Source: Stentor coeruleus (Eukaryota; Ciliophora; Heterotrichea; Heterotrichida; Stentoridae). Taken from it: 26,575 nt of DNA. The notes under the pieces were generated by a model that had not been told where the DNA came from, ran no database searches, and saw nothing but the letters and a program-made list of their open reading frames with translations. The stretch is taken from positions 1-26,575 of the forward strand of contig MPUH01000998.1 in NCBI GenBank assembly GCA_001970955.1, written 5' to 3'. Shown in pieces: positions 11,379-19,015 of this stretch. A program made the position numbers and the translations under genes. The first letter of the stretch is position 1. The number at the start of each line of letters is the position of its first letter.

Positions 11379-13118
11379 ATGGACTTGAATGAGTGGAAAA
11401 AGTTACTAGACATCCAAGAAAATGAGGTTATACAAATCACTACAACTCTTGATTTACCAAATCAACGGATAATAGCAAGTGATGTTGATCGTACAAGGAC
11501 AAATATCTTATCTCCAGAAGAAAAATCCCAATTAGAACTCCTTTTAACATTTTATTGTAAAGAATTTAACACAGCATACAAGCAAGGCATGAATGAAATA
11601 ATGGCCCCTTTTCTCCTTATGGCTAGAGAAGGTTTTTCATTAAGCTCGGTTTATGTAGGGTTTAAGAATTTCCTTCACAAACATCTGCCGACAATGTTTG
11701 CAGATCAAAGTTTTAAACCTTTACAAGCCATGTTTCTGATATTCAGACTACTTTTGAGATATTTCGACCCTCGTTTAAGTACATTTTTCTTAGTTAATCA
11801 TGTTGAACCTCAGTCATTTGTAACTTCATGGTACATAACCTTATTTGCAGGTAAAATCAATAACTTAACCTGCCTTTATTATCTTTGGAAAGAGATTATA
11901 TATGAAAACGATCAACTTTTCCCTTTATACTTATCTTTGGCTATAATCCAAAAGAATCGAGACAAAATCGCATGTTGCCAAGATAAAATCGTCCCTCAAG
12001 TTATTTCTCAAATTTTCCTTGATGACTTAGATGAGCTTAAAATTATAATTAATAGTGCAAGGCAAGTTAAAGGAAAATTGCCTTATTCTATAGCGGAAAA
12101 ACTTATGAGTTATGACATTTTTAACCTTGAACATATTGAAGATATTATAAGATGTTTAGAAAAAGAACCATGTTTAACAATTCTTCCACAAGAAATTGTA
12201 CATAGAGCATATCCTGAGGTGAATATATGTAAATGTGATGATATGCAGTGTCCTTGGAGAAATGAAATTGGACATAGGGTACCTTTAGTGGTTATTGATT
12301 GTAGGACTATTCAGAAACAGAGTGCTGGGATTTTCCCTAATTCGGTATTATTAAATGATGCTGCGTATATTGATTCGGAATGTATGATGAATTTCCCTGA
12401 TCAGTTTATGCCTATGAGAGGACTTTTTCACTTCTGTCTTATGGGCAGCGAAACGTATAATGGTACCAGTTTCGACTTAAGCCAATCTGTAAGTGAAACA
12501 AATGACATTATAAAAAACATGCTTGAAAACCTTCTCCAAGCCTTCCTAATGAAAGGCTTTCCCTACATAAGTTTCCTTGAAGGAGGTTTTGAAATGACTC
12601 ATAATTTCGCCCAATCCTTAAACCTCTACTTAGAAAACCACGATAAATCCTCATGTCATACATGCATAAAAAACTCAAAAGGTAAAGCTAACTCACCAAC
12701 ACAAAAACCTTGGAGGAAAATCCAACACCCAATAATCCAAGAATCTTATTCAAGTCAAGTTTTCACATCAAGAAAAACTTCATTAAACAATGAAAAGTTC
12801 TTATTCATATGCCATAAATATGAAAACAATCATTCAAGTAAAGAAGATTATATGATAAATCTAAGTTCTCAATGGTTTGGAGTAAGTATTGTTACTAATG
12901 AACTGATTCAAGAAGTATTTAAAACTAAGATTTCAGGATTATGCAAATTGAGTTTTATTAAAAAAAACCCTAAGGTTATTAATGTTAAATTTGAAGAAAT
13001 GCCAGATGATATGTTTTTTTTAATGAAATCAGCAGATGAAGCTAAATTGTGTGTTGGTCAAATTGCTAGGCTGAGTCAGGCACTTAAAAATGCTGAAGCT
13101 AATTTGGCAACATCTTAG
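11379..13118 (+). CDS. TBC (Rab-GAP) plus rhodanese domain protein, TBC1D23-like
   Basis: 579 residues. Residues about 5-230 form a TBC domain. The arginine-finger motif IxxDxxR is present (I32-A-S-D35-V-D-R38), and so is the glutamine-finger YxQG (Y67-K-Q69-G). Residues about 285-420 look like a rhodanese domain, from VPLVVIDCRT to the loop FHFCLMGSETYNG and a closing YISFLEGGF segment. A C-terminal domain (about 470-575) follows a Lys/Ser-rich linker. This order matches TBC1D23, a trans-Golgi adaptor that captures endosome-derived vesicles. The animal protein is regarded as lacking GAP catalytic residues, whereas both fingers are kept here. The ATG directly precedes the expected TBC start (W-x-x-LL). 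TBCK is an alternative, but no kinase domain is visible. Confidence 0.85.
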   Translation: MDLNEWKKLLDIQENEVIQITTTLDLPNQRIIASDVDRTRTNILSPEEKSQLELLLTFYCKEFNTAYKQGMNEIMAPFLLMAREGFSLSSVYVGFKNFLHKHLPTMFADQSFKPLQAMFLIFRLLLRYFDPRLSTFFLVNHVEPQSFVTSWYITLFAGKINNLTCLYYLWKEIIYENDQLFPLYLSLAIIQKNRDKIACCQDKIVPQVISQIFLDDLDELKIIINSARQVKGKLPYSIAEKLMSYDIFNLEHIEDIIRCLEKEPCLTILPQEIVHRAYPEVNICKCDDMQCPWRNEIGHRVPLVVIDCRTIQKQSAGIFPNSVLLNDAAYIDSECMMNFPDQFMPMRGLFHFCLMGSETYNGTSFDLSQSVSETNDIIKNMLENLLQAFLMKGFPYISFLEGGFEMTHNFAQSLNLYLENHDKSSCHTCIKNSKGKANSPTQKPWRKIQHPIIQESYSSQVFTSRKTSLNNEKFLFICHKYENNHSSKEDYMINLSSQWFGVSIVTNELIQEVFKTKISGLCKLSFIKKNPKVINVKFEEMPDDMFFLMKSADEAKLCVGQIARLSQALKNAEANLATS

Positions 13119-13510
13119 ATGTATATGATTGTTGCAAATGCAAATTAATTATTTTATTGCTTGTTATGATTGAAATTTAATTAGAAGTTTTGGGATGAAT
13201 TTAATGTTGTTAATGTTAATAAATCTTAAAGAATAACCTAAAGTTGAATTAATTTTGGCAAACCAAAGAAGCAAAGTTGAGGAGTAAAAAAATATATGAA
13301 ATAAACTATAGATGGTGTATGAAAATTTCACTGCTTTTAGCATAAAATTCCTTACAATTACCTTATTATAACATCATATTCATAATAACTATTAACACCC
13401 TAAAACCTCAATATTTCTATCACATTGCTTATAATATATCTAATCCTAACACCCATTTAAAATAATTAGTTAAAAATATGATAAATGCATAATAAGATTA
13501 TAAATATAAT
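13119..13510. other. Intergenic spacer
   Basis: No gene or structured RNA seen. The first ~200 bp are G/T-rich on the + strand (3' side of the TBC gene). The rest is A/C-rich up to the next start, the same switch seen in other spacers here. Confidence 0.5.
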
Positions 13511-13978
13511 ATGTTTGAGACTTCAATAAACACGCTCAAACCCAAAACAAATCAAGTTTCAACAAGACGAAATAGTATCGCTGATTATTGTGAATCTCCT
13601 TTATTTCAAGATCCTTTCGCAAGTTTAGGGAAGAATTCATGTAAAAGACTTATGCCATTATCCCCAAAGCTCACATTACCAAGGCTTAATTTGGCTATAC
13701 CAGCATTGACAAAAAAAAGATCAGCTCCTTCACCTTTCCCTATGATGTCTAATGCATTAATACAAGATAGTCAAAAAACGGAGCTTAAAGGGAAATTATC
13801 GAAGACTCCAAGTGATATTAAAGGGCTACCGCAAAAAATCATCCCGCAAAGAATAAAAATTAAAGGTAGTGTATCTTTACTTGAAAACAGAGATGTCAAA
13901 GTATGTCCAAAACAACGAAACAATGTAATAATTATGGATGGAAATGATGTGACATTTGGTATCGTAGAAAAAAAGTAA
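13511..13978 (+). CDS. Small basic protein of unknown function
   Basis: 155 residues, ATG to TAA. It is rich in Ser, Pro, Lys and Arg, with few predicted ordered segments. It carries an RRNS motif (residues 19-22) that fits a basophilic kinase site, and several SP/TP sites. No domain, signal peptide or membrane helix is visible. The C-terminal ~20 residues (NNVIIMDGNDVTFGIVEKK) are more hydrophobic. I do not recognise a family. It stands alone between two long spacers, and its composition is coding-like compared with its flanks, which supports a real gene. Confidence 0.65.
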   Translation: MFETSINTLKPKTNQVSTRRNSIADYCESPLFQDPFASLGKNSCKRLMPLSPKLTLPRLNLAIPALTKKRSAPSPFPMMSNALIQDSQKTELKGKLSKTPSDIKGLPQKIIPQRIKIKGSVSLLENRDVKVCPKQRNNVIIMDGNDVTFGIVEKK

Positions 13979-14774
13979 AATTTAACCAAGGATATATAAG
14001 GTAATAAATATATGAATACTTTTATAAATACCCTTTCTCGATTTTTGACTATGTTTAGGATATCTAATAAGGATCATCATTTTTGATTTGAATATTTTTA
14101 AATCGTGAATAAATATATATGCATTTTTTTCTAAATAAAGCACTATTTCAAACGATAATTTCGTATATTTATAAGGATGAAAGCTTTTATTATGATTTCA
14201 TTTATAGATTGAAAGCTGTCGTAATTTAAGCTAAAACTTTCAACTATCAATTAGATGTAATTAAAATCATATTTTCTTATACAGCATTAAAATCTATAAC
14301 CTAACTAATAAAATTATTTAGACAAATTATTAACCTAAATAAATTCTCAAGTTCTCATCATAACATATATCAAAAAATCAAACTATATTTTCAAAGCATT
14401 TTCTTTTGATTTTTTTTCTCTTCTATTAAACACATTAAATAACTGCCACAAAATCTTTAATAATCCTATCACAACCTTCAACATTTTCTTCTAACTAAAA
14501 AAATAATCATAATAAATCTTAGTATCATTTATATATTTTCACTTAATAAGCCTATAAAATCTAAATAACACATTATCCTCTTATATTTTCTATGCATCCA
14601 ACATGAAAAAATACTTTCTCTCACCATAAAATCTCAAATCTTATCCTAAAAGCCANACATGAAAAAATACTTTCTCTCACCATAAAATCTCAAATCTTAT
14701 CCTAAAAGCCATCATTTACACTTTAATTTATAAGAAAATCTATATCATCATTTTCAGTATATGTAAGTTATAAT
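13979..14774. other. Long intergenic spacer with an assembly duplication
   Basis: No open frame of note and no RNA gene recognised. TGAAAGCT words at about 14178 and 14211, with a loosely complementary AGC...CTTTCA nearby, could form a weak hairpin. From about 14270 to the next start the + strand is C-rich and G-poor, matching upstream regions elsewhere. The N at 14656 lies here. Confidence 0.5.
14601..14711. repeat. 55-bp direct duplication around single N (14656), probable assembly artefact
   Basis: Positions 14601-14655 and 14657-14711 are identical, separated only by the N. This is an unmerged contig overlap. It lies within 70 bp of the kinase start, so the apparent promoter region is inflated by about 56 bp. 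Confidence 0.9.
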
Positions 14775-16436
14775 ATGTCAAGCCCTAAAATGAAATTCAA
14801 ACCTCAAAAAGCGCAACTTTCTGTAAGTATTGGAACTTCAGTCAAAGAGCTTGTGATATTTTGTTGGCTCAAAGTTTCAGAGCTCAAACAAGAAATCCAT
14901 AAAATTACAGGGATTCCTGTATCAGATCAGCGTTTATTTAATGGTCATGTTGAACTTTCAAACAACAGGTCTTTAGAAGATTATTCGCTTTTTGATAAAT
15001 CTCGTAAAAACAAACATCTTGTCCTTGAGGCAAAACGCTTTTCAGGGTCTTTTATAAGAATAATCCCAGGGGCTTTATGCAGTAAATTTCTTCAAGATAC
15101 GATACATGAAGTAAATCAAGGGTTAAAGCTAAATCTTGCCCCAAATTTGACTTGGGATGGGACTGGTGGAACTTATTTTATGAAAGATCCTAAGAGAAAT
15201 GTTAGAGGAGTTTTCAAGCCTATAGATGAAGAAGCTTATGCTCCGTTTAACCCCAGAGGATATCAAGGCTCAATGAATAATTCAGGAATTCGATCAGGAA
15301 TATTGTCTGGTGAGTCAGCTTATAGAGAAGTTGCTGCATATTTACTTGACCATGGGAACTTTTCAGGTGTCCCTGCAACCGCTCTAGTTGAATCCCAGCA
15401 CAATCACTACAACTACAATCTTAATGAGCCTGTTTCAGCTAAAAAAGGTTCCTTCCAGGAGTTTATCGTCAACAAAGGTTCAATCGAAGATTTCTCTCCA
15501 TCGATGTTCGACAAATTCGAAATCCAAAAAATCGCAATCTTAGACATGAGAATCTTAAACATGGACCGAAACGAAGGTAACATCCTAGTCAACAACAAGA
15601 AAAATCTTATCCCAATCGATCACGGGTTATCAATTCCTGACTGTTTTGACATAAGCGAATACGATTTATGTTGGATGAATTGGCAACAATGCAAAGACCC
15701 TATAGACGAGATGTGTTTGGATTTTATAAATACTATTGACCCTGTTAAAGACATAACATTTCTAAATGAAACCTTACCTTTTAGGGACAAATGCCTTAGA
15801 AACATAAGGATTTCAACACTTTTAATGAAAAAAGGGGCTAATTCTGGGCTTAGTTTATCACAGATAGGGTCAATTATGTATAAAGATGGATATGAACAAA
15901 ATCCTTCTATTATTGAACAAGTTATAAAAAAATCTCTTAATCTTTATAAGACAATTAATAAGTCTTTAAGCACAAGGCTTAAACTTGAGAAATGTTTATC
16001 GAAAAAAGTTACATCAAGGTCTAGAGCGTATTCAAGTAATGAAATTGATTATCTTCATTTTGGAGATACAACTGCGAAAACTCAATGTAGCACACCAGGA
16101 GAGATTGAATGTGCATTTGAAATACAAATGACAATTTCTGAAGAAAAGGAAGAAGATGATGAGGATGAAGATTTAAATATAGATGAATATAGTGGAAGAA
16201 GTCTTTCTTTGCCCTGTTTCGCTAAGTTGAATTCGAAAAGTAAAAAAACTAAGCATGAAGCTTTTGACAAGAAACTTTTTTATTATATAGAATCTTTTAT
16301 TGAATTAGCAGTACAACAAAAAGTTAAAGATATATTGAGTAAGATTTATATAGAATTTACTAATCCTAATGGACGTGTTAGATCTGTTAGTGATATAAGA
16401 AATCATGATGATTTTAATGATTATGAACTTTATTAG
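14775..16436 (+). CDS. Ubiquitin-like domain plus PI3/4-kinase-fold protein (PI4K gamma type)
   Basis: 553 residues. Residues about 12-88 form a ubiquitin-like domain (VSIGTSVKELVIFCWLKVSELKQEI, then LFNGHVELSNNRSLEDY). Residues about 95-400 are a PI3/4-kinase catalytic domain. It has the glycine loop GTGGTYF (129-135), the nucleotide Lys in GVFKP (K148), the catalytic loop LDMRILNMDRNEGNILV (256-272; D264, N266 or N269) and the metal-binding IDHG (D282). An acidic patch lies at about 453-478 before a C-terminal helix region. Ubiquitin-like plus this kinase core is the layout of plant PI4K gamma/UbDK proteins, some of which act as protein kinases rather than lipid kinases. The substrate is therefore open. 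The catalytic residues look intact. Confidence 0.9.
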   Translation: MSSPKMKFKPQKAQLSVSIGTSVKELVIFCWLKVSELKQEIHKITGIPVSDQRLFNGHVELSNNRSLEDYSLFDKSRKNKHLVLEAKRFSGSFIRIIPGALCSKFLQDTIHEVNQGLKLNLAPNLTWDGTGGTYFMKDPKRNVRGVFKPIDEEAYAPFNPRGYQGSMNNSGIRSGILSGESAYREVAAYLLDHGNFSGVPATALVESQHNHYNYNLNEPVSAKKGSFQEFIVNKGSIEDFSPSMFDKFEIQKIAILDMRILNMDRNEGNILVNNKKNLIPIDHGLSIPDCFDISEYDLCWMNWQQCKDPIDEMCLDFINTIDPVKDITFLNETLPFRDKCLRNIRISTLLMKKGANSGLSLSQIGSIMYKDGYEQNPSIIEQVIKKSLNLYKTINKSLSTRLKLEKCLSKKVTSRSRAYSSNEIDYLHFGDTTAKTQCSTPGEIECAFEIQMTISEEKEEDDEDEDLNIDEYSGRSLSLPCFAKLNSKSKKTKHEAFDKKLFYYIESFIELAVQQKVKDILSKIYIEFTNPNGRVRSVSDIRNHDDFNDYELY

Positions 16437-16782
16437 CTTATGAGATGAGTCATCTCTGATAGCATAAATAAATAAAACATTGAAGAAGTTAGTAAGGTAA
16501 AAGTAAGGAGTTTTAAGTGTTTTTTTGAGGTTATGTGAAGATGGAATATGGGTTATTTGAAGGATGTTGATGATTTTTATAGTTGGAAGTGAAAGTATTG
16601 ATATGATTAGTTTTAATTGTAATTAAAATTAAAGAAATATTTTTAAGTTGAATTAAAGGATTGATTCTATATATTTTTATTATCATAAAAAAAAATTTAC
16701 TTTTCTAACAGAACATATAAGTAATATTTGAATACAAAAGCGTTTAAATATTAAAAAAGGCAAATTTGGGATATAATAAAAT
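16437..16782. other. Intergenic spacer
   Basis: No gene seen. The first 170 bp are G-rich on the + strand (3' side of the kinase gene). The last 100 bp before the antizyme start are very A/T-rich. Confidence 0.5.
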
Positions 16783-17281
16783 ATGTCATTTCAAAGCAGC
16801 TCAACAGATGGTAGTCAAGATGATATCCTAGATAAGAGAAGAGGTGTTCGCTATACCTTCCTCCTCGACCCTACTGCCAGTCAGTGTTTTTGAAGCAGAA
16901 GACTCAGGTGCTGATGACACTTCTCAGGCATACTTTTTACAGTATTTCCCAGAGTCTAGAGAAACATCAGCCGAATTCTTCAGCCTTTCTCCAACTCTTG
17001 CTAATGGAGATATGCTTAATTGTATAAAATGCTTTAGAAACAAGCAGAATATTTATGCAATAGCAGAGCCTGGAATGTCAAGAACTGTTCTAGAAGAACT
17101 TATACATACATCGAAAAAAGTTGGTGGAAGTGTTTTGTATGTAGCGATATCATGTGAACAACCGAATTTTGTTAAATTGTTCAAATGCTTAATATATGCT
17201 GGGTTTAAACAGGTCAATCCTAATGATCAAGGTGGAATATGCACTGCTTCAGCAATTGTTGCTATGATGAAGTTAAGTTAG
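16783..17281 (+). CDS. OAZ: Ornithine decarboxylase antizyme, decoded by +1 ribosomal frameshifting
   Basis: The first frame runs from ATG 16783 to TGA 16891-16893 (36 residues ending PTASQCF). The second frame continues from 16892 to TAG 17279-17281 (129 residues). The second frame carries the antizyme fold: SRTVLEELIHTSKKVGG, then VLYVAISCEQPNFVKLFKCL, then IYAGFKQVNPN, matching the C-terminal core that binds ornithine decarboxylase. Antizymes across eukaryotes are made by polyamine-stimulated +1 slippage at a UGA, and the gene layout here is exactly that. Total product about 165 residues. Antizyme inhibits ornithine decarboxylase and sends it to the proteasome, and limits polyamine uptake. 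An in-frame stop lies just upstream of the ATG. An alternative is a 16-nt intron across the junction, judged less likely (see findings). Confidence 0.88.
16885..16893 (+). promoter_or_regulatory. +1 frameshift site TGT-TTT-TGA of antizyme
   Basis: In the first frame the codons read CAG TGT TTT TGA. Skipping the T of TGA after TTT gives GAA GCA GAA and enters the antizyme frame. The layout (Cys codon, shift codon, UGA) parallels the vertebrate site UGC UCC UGA, with UUU in place of UCC. A stimulatory downstream structure could exist, but I could not establish one by eye. Confidence 0.8.
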
Positions 17282-18240
17282 GAGGATTAGTTATATAAAA
17301 TAATCAATGATGGTATTAATGATAGGGTGTTGAGGATATAATTTGAATATTTTGTGAGTTTATTTTTGGGAAAATTGGGGATTTTGATGTTGCGATGAAG
17401 GGTTTTATGATGAAATTGAGCCTGATGGGGTAGTTTAATTAAGGTGTTAAGTTTAAATTATGATTTTTGTGGTTAGTTTTATTTTTATTTTTTTAGTTTT
17501 CACCTGAACACTTTGTTTGTAATTTTTTTTTAGTTTTTGTTTTTATTTTAAGAAATAGGGTGTGATTTTGGTTTTTATTTTTTTTTGAAGATATGATATC
17601 TTCAGTTTTTTAAATTTTTTTTGAAGATAAAATATATTTTTAACTTTATTATCATATTCATAATTTCCCCACTTTTTATGTTTTTCACTCATATTACAAA
17701 CAAAATATTAAGTGCAAATCATATAAAAATTAAACTTTATCTTTAATAAATAATTTATATTGTATTAATCTTGAACATATGCTTAGGTACTCACTTCTCT
17801 CGAAAATTTTCCTTATAATTTTGATAGAAAAATTAACTTGCAAATTTAATCTCCGTCAACTTTTCTATTTAAAATATTATTTTTGCTGATATATACTAGT
17901 TTTATTTGTATTGTGAAAGATTCTAGGTAAGGATTTTAAAAGTCAGGTTTGATATAAAAATTGAAAAAATTTATGAGTTGGGGCTAATAGGAATGATATT
18001 TGAAGTAAGTATGCTATATAGAATTTGATATAAAATAAGGAGGTTTTTTTGTATATTGAAGATATAAAAGTAGTAAAATTATATTATTTTTTAGACTTAA
18101 CTTACCCTTGTTGCTTTTGTAGAATTTTAATAATATTATTAGATAAATACTTTAGTTTGCATATTTCAAATGCTTATAAAATGTAAAATCACAATCATTT
18201 CAAAAAATTATGTTTTGATTTTTTGATAAAAAATATAAAA
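17282..18240. other. Long spacer between antizyme and SET genes
   Basis: No protein gene is visible on either strand and no tRNA was recognised. 17282-17440 is G-rich, 17460-17630 is dominated by T runs, about 17640-17880 is relatively C-rich, and 17890-18080 is G-rich again. The extra C-to-G cycle is the pattern that surrounds genes elsewhere in the window, so a short non-coding transcript around 17700-17900 is conceivable, but nothing identifies one. Confidence 0.4.
17587..17603. repeat. Perfect 8-bp inverted repeat with 1-nt centre
   Basis: GAAGATATGATATCTTC reads the same on both strands apart from the central base, and lies between long T runs, about 300 bp after the antizyme stop. It could form a small hairpin at the RNA 3' end or be chance in AT-rich DNA. 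Confidence 0.4.
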
Positions 18241-18864
18241 ATGTATGTGCCAATTTATACAAAAATCATCGATGATGCAGAATCATATGAAATGGCTGAA
18301 GAGTTCTCATGTTCATGCGAAATCTGTAAAGAAAACTGTCCTTGTAAAAATCGTTTTGCCCCACCAAATCTAAAATTAAACATAATAGATCTACCTATTT
18401 TCGAATGTAATCAGTATTGTAATTGTATTCAGTGTTATAATAGACAAATACAAACAGCTAAAATACCTAAAATTATAGTGCAGAAAAGTTTAGGGAAAGG
18501 ATTTGGAGTATTTGCTTTAGAAAATATTATTAAAGGAACTTTTGTTGGAGAATATGCTGGAATTGTTGTTCATAACGATACTCAAGGAGAATATGTTTTT
18601 CAGTTAAAAGAAAATACCCCAAGTAGAGTGATTATAACTACTGTAGATGCCCAGTATTATGGGAATTTTACAAGGTTCTTCAATCATAGTTGTGAACCTA
18701 ATCTTGATGTTAAAAGTATTAGAATTAATTCAATCATCCCACACATCGCATTTTTTACATCAAAAGATATAAGCCTAGGTGAAGAGCTTTGTTTTACTTA
18801 TCGTGAAGAAAGTGCCAAATACATTTGCCTTTGTGGGGCTGCCAAATGTAAAGGTTTCTATTAG
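18241..18864 (+). CDS. SET-domain histone lysine methyltransferase, SUV39/H3K9 type
   Basis: 207 residues from the first ATG in the frame (the open frame reaches back to 18187 but has no earlier ATG). The N-terminal pre-SET has exactly nine Cys (24, 26, 29, 33, 35, 56, 60, 62, 65) ending in the NR-x-x-Q signature, the three-zinc cluster of SUV39-type enzymes. The SET domain follows (about 77-190) with GKGFGVFA, GEYAG (103-107), the SAM-site FFNHSCEPN (146-154) and the catalytic ELCFTY (182-187). The post-SET C-L-C-G-x4-C (196-203) closes the active site with Cys151. All required parts are kept, so H3K9 methylation in the nucleus is the likely role. There is no chromodomain or other targeting domain, making it a minimal enzyme. 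Exact lysine specificity is inference. Confidence 0.9.
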   Translation: MYVPIYTKIIDDAESYEMAEEFSCSCEICKENCPCKNRFAPPNLKLNIIDLPIFECNQYCNCIQCYNRQIQTAKIPKIIVQKSLGKGFGVFALENIIKGTFVGEYAGIVVHNDTQGEYVFQLKENTPSRVIITTVDAQYYGNFTRFFNHSCEPNLDVKSIRINSIIPHIAFFTSKDISLGEELCFTYREESAKYICLCGAAKCKGFY

Positions 18865-19015
18865 CGTTATTCTTTAATTTTCAGTCAAAAATCCTATCTA
18901 AATAACAAAATCAACCAAACTCTTATAATCTAATAGCCTAATTCATATACAAAAAACCCTTCAAAATATAATCTATAAGCCTTCTTAAGTAAATATTATA
19001 AAATAAAGATAACAA

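Noticed and set aside
18223..18240. Upstream extension of the SET gene to 18223 (TTG) or further
   Set aside because: No ATG occurs in the upstream open frame. The first ATG at 18241 leaves all conserved domains complete.
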